NCBI RefSeq assembly: GCF_000282095.2
Contig: NZ_AKKC02000014.1
Coordinates: forward strand, 124,001-188,000
Source of the DNA: Rhizobium sp. CF080
Lineage (GTDB): Bacteria; Pseudomonadota; Alphaproteobacteria; Rhizobiales; Rhizobiaceae
DNA length: 64,000 nucleotides
Reading direction: 5' to 3'
The notes under the pieces were generated by a model. That model did not search any database and was not told the DNA's origin. It worked only from the letters and a program-made list of their open reading frames with translations. The position numbers and the translations under genes were made by a program. This document shows positions 7,805 through 16,282 of the stretch, one piece after another. How positions within the stretch are numbered: position 1 is the stretch's first letter; each line of letters begins with the position of its first letter.

Positions 7805-8590
7805 CTAGCTCGGAAACTGCCGGTAGCACTCTTCGGCGATCCGGCGCAGCATGTCGCGGGAGATTTCGCCGGTGACCGCATAGCCGAGTTCGCCGTCGAT
7901 CCAGTAGAAGGTCTCGACAGTGTTGACAGAGGCGAAGCGGAAGCTTGTCGTGCGGTTCTCCTTGTTGCGGCCGACGAGCACCGTCAGGCGCTGGCCCGTC
8001 TGGTCCTCGTACATGAACATGGCGCCCGGCTTGCCGCCGACCGGCAGGAGGCGGCCGCCGACCAGCTTGAAGCCTTGTCCTTGCAGGTTGGGTACCTTGA
8101 GATTGGCGATCGACAAGCGCTTGCCGAGCCAGGTGGCGAGATGCGTCTCCTCGTTGGCGAACACTTCCACCGGATGGCGCACTTCGCTCGCGTAGACCAG
8201 GAAGGCAGTACGGGCTTCGCGCGGCAGAATTTCCGCATAGGCGAGCTGGATATCCGGACGCTGGAACAGAAGCGGGCCGTAGTGGCCGCCGAGCGCGCCG
8301 GCTGCGAAGATCAGCACCGCGGCTGCAGCGAACGCGTAGCGGCGCGACGACCGGGTGCTGTCGCGTGCAACGCCGCCGGACAGGAGCCGGATGTCGGAGG
8401 GCTTCGATCTTTCGTGGCCGGCGAAGGCGGCGCGCAGCGCGTCGTTCTGCTCCTGCCAGTCGGCCACCATCTGCGCGGCTTCCGGGTTCTCGGCCAGAAA
8501 ATCTTGCACGCGGGCGCGATCGGCCTCGTCGAGGAAGCCATCGGCATAGGCGTGCAGTTCCGCTTCGGATACGGATCTGGCTTCGGTCAT
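7805..8590 (-). CDS. Anti-sigma factor, membrane-anchored
   Basis: This 261-residue protein has an N-terminal cytoplasmic domain typical of anti-sigma factors (HAYADGFLDEADRARVQDFL at about residues 12-31). It has one membrane segment near 90-110 and a C-terminal extracytoplasmic part. It lacks the Cys/His zinc motif of ZAS-type anti-sigma factors. It should bind and hold inactive the ECF sigma encoded immediately upstream; the start overlaps the sigma stop as ATGA (8587-8590). The periplasmic part presumably senses a signal, which is not identifiable here. Confidence 0.9.
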   Translation of the reverse strand: MTEARSVSEAELHAYADGFLDEADRARVQDFLAENPEAAQMVADWQEQNDALRAAFAGHERSKPSDIRLLSGGVARDSTRSSRRYAFAAAAVLIFAAGALGGHYGPLLFQRPDIQLAYAEILPREARTAFLVYASEVRHPVEVFANEETHLATWLGKRLSIANLKVPNLQGQGFKLVGGRLLPVGGKPGAMFMYEDQTGQRLTVLVGRNKENRTTSFRFASVNTVETFYWIDGELGYAVTGEISRDMLRRIAEECYRQFPS

Positions 8591-9147
8591 CGTGGTCTCC
8601 GCAATTGTATGACGTTTTCCTCCCGCATTTTCTCCCGCAAGGCCTGGCGCGCCCGCGACAGGCGCGACATCACCGTGCCGACCGGAATGTCCAGCATGTC
8701 GGCGACTTCCTGATAGGCGTAACCTTCGACGACCACCAGCATCAGCACCGCGCGCGCCTCCTTCGGCAGCGTCTCCAGCGCCTGGACGAGGCGGTTCTTT
8801 TCCAGGGGATCGTCGGCGCTCGTGCTTGCAGCCACGGTCTCGGCCTCCTCGATGCCGACGGAGGGACGCCGCGCGACCGACCGGCGCGCGTTCAGATGAA
8901 GATTGGTCATGATCCTGTAAGTCCAGGACTTGAAATTCGAACCGCGCCATTGGGCACGGCTCAGCAGCGCCTTTTCGACGCAATCCTGCAGCAGGTCCTC
9001 GCTCTCCGTGTCCGAGCGCGTCAGGCTGCGCGAATAGCGCCTGAGGGTGGGCAGGAGCGCGAGGATCTGTGCCTCGAAGGAAAGCGGCGCGGGGGCCTGT
9101 GCCTCACGCGCCGTTCCGGACGTGGGTTGATCAGGGCTTTGCGACAT
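8587..9147 (-). CDS. ECF-family RNA polymerase sigma factor
   Basis: This 186-residue extracytoplasmic-function sigma factor has region 2 at about residues 28-95 (SEDLLQDCVEKALL and the FKSWTYRIMTNLHLNARR segment). Region 4 is at about 120-172, with an HTH ending GTVMSRLSRARQALREKM. It overlaps the downstream anti-sigma gene by 4 bp and the upstream small exported-protein gene by 17 bp, so all three form one transcript. Such sigma factors usually activate their own operon; a candidate site lies at 9557-9586. Start at 9147 matches the overlap, but GTG/TTG alternatives cannot be excluded. Confidence 0.93.
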   Translation of the reverse strand: MSQSPDQPTSGTAREAQAPAPLSFEAQILALLPTLRRYSRSLTRSDTESEDLLQDCVEKALLSRAQWRGSNFKSWTYRIMTNLHLNARRSVARRPSVGIEEAETVAASTSADDPLEKNRLVQALETLPKEARAVLMLVVVEGYAYQEVADMLDIPVGTVMSRLSRARQALREKMREENVIQLRRPR

Positions 9148-9508
9148 CCCACACGCCGTTCACGCCGTCACCGGTGGTGTCGCCTTCCTTGGTGTCCTTG
9201 ACCCAGTAATAGAGCGGCATGCCATCCTTCGCCCACTGCTTGGCCCCGTCCTTGCGGGTCACGATGGAGTATGCACCATCGGCCTTCGCATCGGAAGCGG
9301 CCATGACCGGCGGCCAGTTCGTGGCGCACTTGTCGTAGCAGTTGGACGTGCCAGGCTTGTCGTTCTTGAAGGTGTAGAGCGTCATGCCCTTTTCACCGAC
9401 AAGGACGTCGCCCTTGGTGGAGGTCTTGACGGTCTTGAACGGGCCGGCGGCAAAAGCGACCGAGGTCAGCGCTGCGAGCGCGAAAGGCACGAGAATGAAG
9501 GTCTTCAT
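9131..9508 (-). CDS. Exported protein with Yx(F/W/Y)xxD repeats (COG4315-like)
   Basis: This 125-residue protein has an N-terminal signal peptide (KTFILVPFALAALTSVAFA, cleavage near 20). The mature part carries LYTFKNDKPGTSNCYDKC and LYYWVKDTKEGD, matching the repeated Yx(F/W/Y)xxD pattern of COG4315 secreted lipoprotein-like proteins. A strong ribosome site (GGGAG) precedes the ATG at 9508. There is no lipobox cysteine, so it is probably periplasmic rather than lipidated. It is first in the operon with the ECF sigma and anti-sigma, overlapping the sigma gene, which suggests a stress target or signal partner. Molecular function is unknown. Confidence 0.85.
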   Translation of the reverse strand: MKTFILVPFALAALTSVAFAAGPFKTVKTSTKGDVLVGEKGMTLYTFKNDKPGTSNCYDKCATNWPPVMAASDAKADGAYSIVTRKDGAKQWAKDGMPLYYWVKDTKEGDTTGDGVNGVWDVAKP

Positions 9509-9556
9509 GGATCGTCTCCCTGGGTTGATGGCGGCCTGCATCGGGTCACCAACAGT

Positions 9557-9586
9557 CAAGACACCGGCAGGGCCGGATTTATTCCC
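9557..9586 (-). promoter_or_regulatory. Candidate ECF-type promoter
   Basis: Read on the minus strand, GGGAAT (9586-9581) is followed after 18 bases by GTCTTG (9562-9557), about 50 bases before the first gene of the sigma operon. The G/A-rich upstream box and GTC-type downstream box resemble ECF promoters, which often autoregulate. The consensus for this particular sigma is not known to me, so this is a guess from position and composition. Confidence 0.3.
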
Positions 9587-9666
9587 TCGCTCCGCAAAGA
9601 TTTTTCAAAATGATGATATTTATCTCTTCAGTGAAGTGTTTTGCCTCATGGGAAACTATTCTGGCG

Positions 9667-10146
9667 TCAGAACAACGGGATATCCGGCTTGGTCAACATC
9701 AGCCAAAAAATCGCGATGACGGCGAAGAAGGCCGGAAAACCGCAGGCGAACCAGATCCGGTAGAGCCGGAACCATTCGGGCGGCAGCGGCATGGAGTTGT
9801 CATGGGCGGTGCGGGCAATATCGCGCAGCCGTATCTGGATCCACACGACCGGCAGCCAGAACAGTCCTGTCACCACGTAGAGAACGAGCGACAGGGCAAT
9901 CCAGCCATCCGTCAGCGACCAGCCGATGCTTCTCGCCAGCAGGTAGCCGGTGATCGGCTGCAGGAAAACGGCGGTGGCGGTGAAGACGGTATCGGCAAGA
10001 ACGACCGTGCTGGCGGTATGGGCGATCAGTTTCGGATCTTCCGTCCGCCGGGCGACGACCATGAAAAAGGCGATGCCGGCGCCGGTTCCCAGCAGCACGG
10101 TGGCGCCGATGACATGGATGAGCCGCAGCAGGCTTTCGGCATCCAT
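9667..10146 (-). CDS. DUF2269 integral membrane protein
   Basis: This 159-residue protein has four hydrophobic segments. It begins with the family-typical LLRLIHVIGATVLLGTGAGIAF, followed by segments near 50-70, 80-100 and 130-150. The match is to DUF2269, small inner-membrane proteins of unknown function. Its ATG shares a base with the stop of the upstream SDR-DoxX gene at 10146, so the two are coupled and probably act together in the membrane. Confidence 0.85.
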   Translation of the reverse strand: MDAESLLRLIHVIGATVLLGTGAGIAFFMVVARRTEDPKLIAHTASTVVLADTVFTATAVFLQPITGYLLARSIGWSLTDGWIALSLVLYVVTGLFWLPVVWIQIRLRDIARTAHDNSMPLPPEWFRLYRIWFACGFPAFFAVIAIFWLMLTKPDIPLF

Positions 10147-11426
10147 CAGCGTTCGTCCAGAATGGCGAGGGAAGCGAGGTTGAGGGCGATCGACGGCAGA
10201 ACCTTCACGAAGACCCCAAGCGGATCGAGCCAGAGCTGTGGTTCCAGGAGCGTGCCGCCGGCCAGATAGGCGAGACTGGTGACGATCATCCCGAGCATCG
10301 CCCTGCGGGCATGGGGACGGATGAGGACGGCGGATCCGAGCAGGATATCGAGGAGGCAGGTCGCGACCGTCATCGCCAAGGCGAAGGAGACCGGCATGGC
10401 AGGTGGGAAATGGGCGGCCGCGGCCCCCACATCGAGCAATGGGATCAGGCCGGACAGCAGCCAGAACAGCGACAGCGTGAGGATGACCACGGGTTTCAGG
10501 AGATAGAGCCGCGCGAACCAGAGGTCCTGGACGCCGCTCGGATGGGCGGCGAGCGTCTGCGTTGCGTCTGCGAGGACGAGGCCGGGCGGTTTCGGCCTTG
10601 TGCTCCTGACGCCTTCCGACATCACCGTCATCGCGGTCGAGCGAAGCGGCGAGTGCCAGCCGAGCCGGCCGGCGAGATCGGCGGCCCAGGCAACGGGCTT
10701 GGCGAATGGCGCCGGCAGAGCGACGGTGCGGGCGGTGGGCAAGCCGAGCCAGGCGCGATGCTGCTGCACGAGGTCCGACAGCGTCAGGGGCGGTTCGGCG
10801 GCGAGATCGAGATCGCTACCGGCGGGGATAGTGCCATCGACCGTAAGGGAAACGGCGGTCGCGACGTCGTCGAGCGAGACTGTTTCGACCGGGCTTTCGG
10901 CGTGGATGAGCGGCAGCAGGCCGGGAAAGCTTGCGAGTGACCGCAGAAGCGCCGTGCCGCCATGGGCATTGAGGCCGATAACCAGCGCCGGCCGCAGGAT
11001 GACAAAGGGCAGGCCGCTTGCCGCTAGCGCCTCGTCGGCACGGCGTTTGGTGGCGAGGAAGGGCAGGTCGGCCGCTGCGCCATCGGTGCGGGCGGAGATC
11101 TGCACGATGCGCCTGCCGCCCAGCGCCTGTGCCGCCTGGTAGAGCGCCAGCATGGCCTTTTCCTGGGTGGCTGCAAGATCATCGGAAAGACCGTCCTGAA
11201 GGGCGCCGGCGCAATTGACGACGACATCCTGATCCTCAATCAGAGCACGCCAGGCGGTGGCGGAGAGTTGCGAGAGATCGGCTTTGACCCATCTGGCCGA
11301 CGGCCATTTCAAGCGGGCTCTGTCCGGATTTCGCCCGAGGCCGGTTATCTGATGGCCGTCGGCAGCGAGCCTTTGCAGGATCGCCGAGCCGATAAAGCCG
11401 TTTGCGCCGAGAATCAGGATTTTCAT
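10146..11426 (-). CDS. SDR-type NAD(P)-binding protein fused to a DoxX-like membrane domain
   Basis: This 426-residue two-part protein begins with a Rossmann fold with nucleotide motif GANGFIGS and extended-SDR features (residues 1-290). The C-terminal about 125 residues have four hydrophobic segments resembling the DoxX-like family. The fusion suggests a membrane-tethered NAD(P)H-dependent oxidoreductase or epimerase-like sensor. It is translationally coupled to the DUF2269 gene. Substrate is unknown. Confidence 0.85.
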   Translation of the reverse strand: MKILILGANGFIGSAILQRLAADGHQITGLGRNPDRARLKWPSARWVKADLSQLSATAWRALIEDQDVVVNCAGALQDGLSDDLAATQEKAMLALYQAAQALGGRRIVQISARTDGAAADLPFLATKRRADEALAASGLPFVILRPALVIGLNAHGGTALLRSLASFPGLLPLIHAESPVETVSLDDVATAVSLTVDGTIPAGSDLDLAAEPPLTLSDLVQQHRAWLGLPTARTVALPAPFAKPVAWAADLAGRLGWHSPLRSTAMTVMSEGVRSTRPKPPGLVLADATQTLAAHPSGVQDLWFARLYLLKPVVILTLSLFWLLSGLIPLLDVGAAAAHFPPAMPVSFALAMTVATCLLDILLGSAVLIRPHARRAMLGMIVTSLAYLAGGTLLEPQLWLDPLGVFVKVLPSIALNLASLAILDER

Positions 11427-11607
11427 ACAGCGATCATAGGGAGCGATGATGAAAACTGAACAGCGGCAATTCCCGCCGGGCGGATATGCGAGCGGGAAGG
11501 TCTCGGCGGTCCTTAGGAAGAGGGAGAGCAGCCTTCATCCCGGCCTTTGATTCATCTTTCGTTCTTTTTCGGTTGCGCTTGGCCGCAGAATCCTGCCAAG
11601 TCCCGCC

Positions 11608-12732
11608 ATGCAATTTGCACCGCAACAGGACGAGGCCCTCAAGGCCGTTTCACAATGGCTGAAAGAGGGCCGCAGCCAGGTCTTCCGGCTGTTCGGCTAT
11701 GCGGGCACCGGCAAGACGACGCTTGCCAAACATTTCGCCGAAAATGTCGATGGCGACGTGCTGTTTGCTGCCTTCACCGGCAAGGCGGCGCAGGTGCTTC
11801 GCTCGCGCGGGGCGCGCAATGCAAAAACCATTCATTCGCTGATCTACCGGCCGCGCGGCGAGGAGGCGGTCGAGGACGATGCCGGCAAGACGTCGATCGC
11901 GCCGATGTTCTCGATCAACCGCCAGAGCCCGGTCGCCAAGGCAGCGTTGATCATCATCGACGAATGTTCGATGGTGGACGAGGCGCTCGGCAAGGACCTG
12001 ATGAGTTTCGGCACGCCGATCCTGGTGCTCGGCGATCCCGGCCAGCTGCCGCCGGTGACCGGCGGCGGGTTCTTCACCGAACAGGAGCCGGATTACCTGC
12101 TGACGGATATCCACCGCCAGGCCCGCGACAACCCGATCATCCAGCTCGCCATGAACGTGCGCGAGGGCAAGGAGATCATGTATGGCGACTACGGTACCGC
12201 CAAGGTGATTTCCCGCAACGAGGTGACCCAGCCGCTGGTGATGGAGGCGGACCAGGTTCTGGTCGGCACCAACAAGACCCGCAAGCGCTACAATCAGCGG
12301 CTCCGGGAGCTGAAAGGTTTTACCGCCGACTATCCGCAATCCGGCGACAAGCTGGTCTGCCTGCGCAACGACCCGGCCAAGGGCCTGCTCAACGGTTCGC
12401 TCTGGCAGGTGATGAGTTCGTCGCGCGAGACGGTGAAGCCCGGCATCAACCTGATGATCCGGCCGGAAGACGACGACATGGATCGCGGCGCGGCCAAGAT
12501 CAAGCTTCTGAAACAGGCGTTCGAAGAGCAGGAAGGCGAAATCCCCTGGTCGACCCGCAAGCGCTATGACGAATTCGATTACGGCTATGCGCTAACCGTG
12601 CACAAAGCGCAGGGTTCGCAGTGGAACAATGTCGTGCTGTTCGATGAAAGCTGGGCGTTTCGCGACAGCCGGGAGCGCTGGCTTTATACCGCGATCACCC
12701 GTGCGGCCGAGACGCTGACCATCGTTCGATAG
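11608..12732 (+). CDS. RecD-like / Dda-type ATP-dependent DNA helicase
   Basis: This 374-residue stand-alone superfamily 1B helicase has Walker A GYAGTGKTT (about 30-38) and Walker B IIIDECSMVD (about 114-123). Motif III is LGDPGQLPPV, and motifs V-VI are in the C-terminal UvrD_C_2 region (YALTVHKAQGSQW, then YTAITRA). It lacks the RecBC-contact regions of full RecD and is closer in size to Dda-type 5'-3' helicases. It stands alone, divergent from the SDR-DoxX gene. DNA processing or repair is expected; pathway unknown. Confidence 0.88.
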   Translation: MQFAPQQDEALKAVSQWLKEGRSQVFRLFGYAGTGKTTLAKHFAENVDGDVLFAAFTGKAAQVLRSRGARNAKTIHSLIYRPRGEEAVEDDAGKTSIAPMFSINRQSPVAKAALIIIDECSMVDEALGKDLMSFGTPILVLGDPGQLPPVTGGGFFTEQEPDYLLTDIHRQARDNPIIQLAMNVREGKEIMYGDYGTAKVISRNEVTQPLVMEADQVLVGTNKTRKRYNQRLRELKGFTADYPQSGDKLVCLRNDPAKGLLNGSLWQVMSSSRETVKPGINLMIRPEDDDMDRGAAKIKLLKQAFEEQEGEIPWSTRKRYDEFDYGYALTVHKAQGSQWNNVVLFDESWAFRDSRERWLYTAITRAAETLTIVR

Positions 12733-12765
12733 GAGTTTAGCGTCCGCTGAAAGCTCGTCGGCCGA

Positions 12766-13455
12766 TCAATTCGGCACGAAACCGAGCAGCATTGCCTTGG
12801 CGACCGCCTGAAAGCGGTTGGTGGCCTGGAATTTCTGAATGATGCCATCCTCCATCCGGCGCAGCTCCTCGAAATCGAGATTGAGGGCGCGGGCAAGCCT
12901 TGGCGCCGAATAACCCTCGGCCATCAGTCCCAGGCACTGTTTCTCGATGTCGCTCAGCACCAGCGACATGGGTTTCGGGCTAACGAGCGCCGGGCCTTCA
13001 TCCTCGGCGACCAGCAGGCTTTCGATCTGCTGCATCTGCCGGCGGATGTTGGAAATGTCGGCTGTGAGCTCGCGCTTGCGCCGCGCCAGCATGTTGTGGA
13101 ACATCTCGTTGGCTTCCGTCTCCGACGTTGCGCCGGAAAGCTCTTCCATCAGTTCCTGGATGACAGCAACCGGAATGCCGATTTCGCGGCAGGCATTGAT
13201 GACCGCCATGCGATGGATCTGCACCCGATCGTAGACCCGCATGCTGCCGGAGCGGCGGGCGGTGATCAGGCCCTTTTCCTCGTAGAAGTGAAGCGTGCGA
13301 TGGGTGACGCCGAAGAGATCTGCCATCTCGGCGATCGCCACCGGCTGGCCGGGCATTTCAAAGGGGAGGGAAACCTGGGGAAGAGGAGGGCAATAATGGG
13401 CCGCTCCTGCCAGGGGCGAATTTTCGGTCATTGCCGGTATGGCGTCGCTTCGCAT
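12766..13455 (-). CDS. MerR-type regulator with a C-terminal GerE/LuxR-like HTH
   Basis: This 229-residue protein carries two DNA-binding-like domains. Residues about 38-105 are a MerR winged helix (EMADLFGVTHRTLHFYEEKGL), followed by a coiled coil at about 110-150. Residues about 166-226 align with the LuxR/GerE helix-turn-helix: LSDIEKQCLGLMAEGYSAPRL, then NRFQAVAKAMLLGFV, against the family pattern L-x-E-x-x-x-L-x-L-x-A-x-G...RxxAVxxAxxLG. The canonical recognition-helix residues are altered. AGGGG precedes the ATG at 13455. A 12-bp inverted repeat overlaps its promoter. Target genes are unknown. Confidence 0.8.
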   Translation of the reverse strand: MRSDAIPAMTENSPLAGAAHYCPPLPQVSLPFEMPGQPVAIAEMADLFGVTHRTLHFYEEKGLITARRSGSMRVYDRVQIHRMAVINACREIGIPVAVIQELMEELSGATSETEANEMFHNMLARRKRELTADISNIRRQMQQIESLLVAEDEGPALVSPKPMSLVLSDIEKQCLGLMAEGYSAPRLARALNLDFEELRRMEDGIIQKFQATNRFQAVAKAMLLGFVPN

Positions 13456-13497
13456 CGAGTCCCCTTGCGCCTACGTCTGGCGTCGTGGTCAGATATG

Positions 13498-13536
13498 CAT
13501 CTTTAGATTGTAATTTCTCTGTCAAATCTAAAGATG
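13498..13536 (-). promoter_or_regulatory. Perfect inverted repeat over the MerR-GerE promoter
   Basis: CATCTTTAGATT (13498-13509) and AATCTAAAGATG (13525-13536) form a perfect 12-bp inverted repeat with a 15-base spacer. A consensus TTGACA -35 box lies on the minus strand at 13525-13520, so one arm covers the -10 area. The site is 43 bp upstream of the MerR-GerE start, the arrangement of an autoregulatory operator. The bases from 13537 to 13796 before pdxJ are AT-richer and contain no gene I can support. Confidence 0.55.
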
Positions 13537-13796
13537 GAGCCTCGGTACTGAAAATGCGGACCCGATTGAATTGGATGGCAGAATTCGCTGTTCAAACCGT
13601 ATTCCGCCGCCTTTTGGCCTGCCCGGCGAACTCTGTTACATATAGATTAGCTAAAACTTTAGGAAATGGTAGCCCCGGTTGCCTCGTGAATTCTCGTCCA
13701 TCAAAACTCTTTATAGGTGCATTTTCCTAAACCTGGTGGCCTTGTGAAGGCGCATGGCCTAAAAGCAGGTCGACTTTTCAAAGACTGGGTATTGCC

Positions 13797-14549
13797 ATGC
13801 CGACCAAGCTTTCCGTGAACATCAATGCCATCGCCATGTTGCGCAACCGCCGCGATCTTCCCTGGCCGAGCGTCGAAGGGCTTGGGCGCATCGCGCTTCA
13901 GGCAGGAGCGGCCGGCCTCACGGTGCATCCGCGCCCCGACCAGCGCCATATCCGCTTTACCGACCTGCCGGTGATCAGGGCCTTGATCGACGACGAATTC
14001 CCGGATGCCGAGTTCAACATCGAAGGCTATCCGAGCGAGGATTTCCTGGCGTTGTGCGAGGCGACCCAGCCGGAGCAGGTGACGTTGGTCCCGGACGATC
14101 CCGCTCAGGCGACCTCCGACCATGGTTTCGATTTCCGGGCCACCGGCGAAATGCTGAAGCCGATCGTGGCGCGCCTCAAGAAGGGCGGTATGCGCGTGTC
14201 GCTGTTTGCCGATGGTGATGGCGATGTCGAGACGGTGAAGCTTGCCAAGGCGACGGGTGCCGACCGTATCGAACTCTATACCGGGCCCTATGGCGGCTGT
14301 TTCGACAATCCGGAGCGCGCCGCCGAGATCCTCGAAAAACTGGGGCAGACGGCTGATGCGGCACTCGCCGAAGGACTCGGCGTCAATGGCGGCCACGACT
14401 TGACGGTCGCCAACCTGCCGGCACTGGTGAAGCGCATTCCGAAGATGGCAGAAGTCTCGATCGGCCATGGCCTGACGGCGGATGCGCTGGAATACGGCAT
14501 GGCGGAGACGGTACGCCGCTTCCGCCGGGCCTGCGGCCAGACGGTCTAG
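13797..14549 (+). CDS. pdxJ: Pyridoxine 5'-phosphate synthase
   Basis: This 250-residue PdxJ makes pyridoxine 5'-phosphate from 1-deoxyxylulose 5-phosphate and 3-amino-1-hydroxyacetone phosphate, the last ring-forming step of the DXP-dependent vitamin B6 pathway. Conserved active-site segments are VNINAIAMLRN, TVHPRPDQRHI, FNIEGYPS and GVNGGHDL. The first is the alphaproteobacterial form, with alanine where many PdxJ have lysine (NINAIA versus NVNKIA). The 3' end overlaps the convergent MarR-GNAT gene by four bases. Start chosen as the first ATG matching the family N-terminus. Confidence 0.96.
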   Translation: MPTKLSVNINAIAMLRNRRDLPWPSVEGLGRIALQAGAAGLTVHPRPDQRHIRFTDLPVIRALIDDEFPDAEFNIEGYPSEDFLALCEATQPEQVTLVPDDPAQATSDHGFDFRATGEMLKPIVARLKKGGMRVSLFADGDGDVETVKLAKATGADRIELYTGPYGGCFDNPERAAEILEKLGQTADAALAEGLGVNGGHDLTVANLPALVKRIPKMAEVSIGHGLTADALEYGMAETVRRFRRACGQTV

Positions 14550-15493
14550 CCCGAGGAAAGCTTTGCTTCGCAGAGCGCGAGCTCCCAGGTCTGGCCGACG
14601 CATTCCGGTCCGAACAGGTTGTGCCTTTCCTCCGCGACGAGCTTGAAGCCGGCCGTCTCATAGATGCGGATCGCCGCGCTCAGGCAATCATTGGTCCAGA
14701 GCGACAGCTTTTTGTAGCCGGCGAGCGTCGAGAATTTGATGCATTGTTCGACCAGCGTCCGGCCAAGGCCTAGACCTCGGGCTGCCGGATCGAGGTAGAG
14801 GAGGCGCAGCTTGGCGGTATCGCCGCCGCCATCCGCCACGACCACCGAGCCGACCCGCTTTCCCCCACGCTCGGCGATCCAGCAGCGCTCTCGCTCGGGG
14901 TTGAAGTTGGCGATGAACTTGCCGGCAACTTCCGCGACGAGGCCCTCGAACTTGTCGTTCCAGCCGTATTCGCGCGTGTAGGCGACCGCCTGGGCTTCGA
15001 TCAGCCAGCCCATGTCGCCGGTCCGGTGCGGGCGGATGACGACCGGCGGGGCGGGCGGGGCCGATTGCGGGTCGAGAATGGTGCGGATCGCCTGCATCGA
15101 ACCGATCAGCCTTTCGTGGCCGAGCGCATCGACTTCCCTGAGATCGCTGGCGATCTGTTGGCGGGAGCGTTCGCCGAGCGTTTCGTATTCTGCATGTCCT
15201 TTCCCGGTGACAACGAGGATCTGGCTGCGTTTGTCGTCGGGATCCGGCTCGCTGTCGATGAAGCCCGCCTCGCGGAATTTCTTGAGGAGCCGGCTGAGAT
15301 AGGCGGGGTCGAGGCCGAGATCGCGGTTGAGCTCGGTCGCCGAAACCCGTTTGCGGGCGCCCATCTCATAGAGGATGCGCGCCTCGGTCAGCGTGTAGTC
15401 GGTGTCGAGATAGCCCTTGGCGAGAATGCCGAGCTTGTTGGTGTAGAAACGGTTGAAGGCGCGGACAGCGTCGAGAACGGCAGGATCGGTCAT
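14546..15493 (-). CDS. MarR-type regulator fused to a GNAT acetyltransferase
   Basis: This 315-residue fusion has a MarR winged helix at residues about 5-145 (LTEARILYEMG, RDLGLDPAYLSRLLKKF, DPDDKRSQILVVT). A GNAT domain spans about 155-315 (RLLYLDPAARGLGLGRTLVEQ acetyl-CoA loop and an AIRIYETAGFK C-terminal motif). The architecture is common in proteobacteria; the acetyl acceptor is unknown. AGGAG is placed ideally before the ATG at 15493. A 25-bp near-perfect palindrome 35 bp upstream is a probable autoregulatory operator. The racemase gene lies just upstream on the same strand. Confidence 0.9.
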   Translation of the reverse strand: MTDPAVLDAVRAFNRFYTNKLGILAKGYLDTDYTLTEARILYEMGARKRVSATELNRDLGLDPAYLSRLLKKFREAGFIDSEPDPDDKRSQILVVTGKGHAEYETLGERSRQQIASDLREVDALGHERLIGSMQAIRTILDPQSAPPAPPVVIRPHRTGDMGWLIEAQAVAYTREYGWNDKFEGLVAEVAGKFIANFNPERERCWIAERGGKRVGSVVVADGGGDTAKLRLLYLDPAARGLGLGRTLVEQCIKFSTLAGYKKLSLWTNDCLSAAIRIYETAGFKLVAEERHNLFGPECVGQTWELALCEAKLSSG

Positions 15494-15527
15494 CGGCAGA
15501 ATCTCCTTTACGGAGACTCCGTCATAT

Positions 15528-15552
15528 ATTTATTGGACTGAGTCAAATAAAT
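15528..15552 (-). promoter_or_regulatory. Near-perfect palindrome, likely MarR operator
   Basis: ATTTATTGGACT (15528-15539), a single central G, then AGTCAAATAAAT (15541-15552) form a 25-bp dyad with one mismatched pair. It fills most of the 59-bp gap between the racemase stop and the MarR-GNAT start, the classic place for autorepression by a dimeric winged-helix regulator. Confidence 0.6.
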
Positions 15553-16269
15553 TTATGCTGCAACCTGCTTTGCTGCCGACTGGCCGAGGGCGAAATCGAC
15601 TGCTGCCGTGGCGTGGATGGTGGTGGAATCGATGCCGGGCAGGGGCAAGCCGGCCGGATCGAGCAGAAGGCAGATTTCCGTGCAGCCGAGAATGATGCTG
15701 TCTGCGCCTTCAGCCTTCGCCTTTTCGATCATGGCGATGGCGCGCAGGCGGGAGGCATCGTTTACCGTGCCGGCGCAGAGTTCGTTGAAGATGATGTTGT
15801 GGATGTCGGTGCGGTCGTCGGCATCCGGCGTCATGACGTCGATGCCCAGCGCCTTCATGTGATCGGTATAGAAGCCATGCTCCATCGTATAGCGGGTGGC
15901 GAGCAGGAGAGGGCGCTTCAGGCCTTGCGTTTTCAACGCCTTGGCGGTCTCGTCGATGATATGGATGAGGGGAATGTCGATCGCGGCCTGCACCTGCGGC
16001 GCCACGAGATGCATGGTGTTGGTGCAGATCAGCACGCATTCCGCGCCGGCTGCCTTCAGTCCGCGAGCGCTGTTCGAGAGGTGCTCGGCCGCCAGATCCC
16101 AGCGGCCGGCCTTCTGCATGTCGACGACTTCGGCGAAATTGACCGAATGGAGCAGGAGATCGGCGGAGACAAGGCCGCCAAGGCGGTCGCGCACCATCTC
16201 GTTGATCAGCCGATAGTAGACCGAAGTGCTTTCGAAACTCATCCCACCAATCAAGCCAATACTGCGCAT
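15553..16269 (-). CDS. Aspartate/glutamate racemase family protein
   Basis: This 238-residue cofactor-independent racemase-like enzyme has two catalytic cysteines, in CTNTMH (about residue 83) and GCTEI (about 197). The N-terminus is the typical MRSIGLIGGMSFEST. The start at 16269 has GGAG 6-9 bases upstream; an upstream ATG at 16335 would add a nonconserved tail. The family interconverts D/L-aspartate or other acidic amino acids, and the exact substrate cannot be told. It is followed in the same direction by the MarR-GNAT gene. Confidence 0.9.
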   Translation of the reverse strand: MRSIGLIGGMSFESTSVYYRLINEMVRDRLGGLVSADLLLHSVNFAEVVDMQKAGRWDLAAEHLSNSARGLKAAGAECVLICTNTMHLVAPQVQAAIDIPLIHIIDETAKALKTQGLKRPLLLATRYTMEHGFYTDHMKALGIDVMTPDADDRTDIHNIIFNELCAGTVNDASRLRAIAMIEKAKAEGADSIILGCTEICLLLDPAGLPLPGIDSTTIHATAAVDFALGQSAAKQVAA

Positions 16270-16282
16270 TTTTTCTCCAAAC

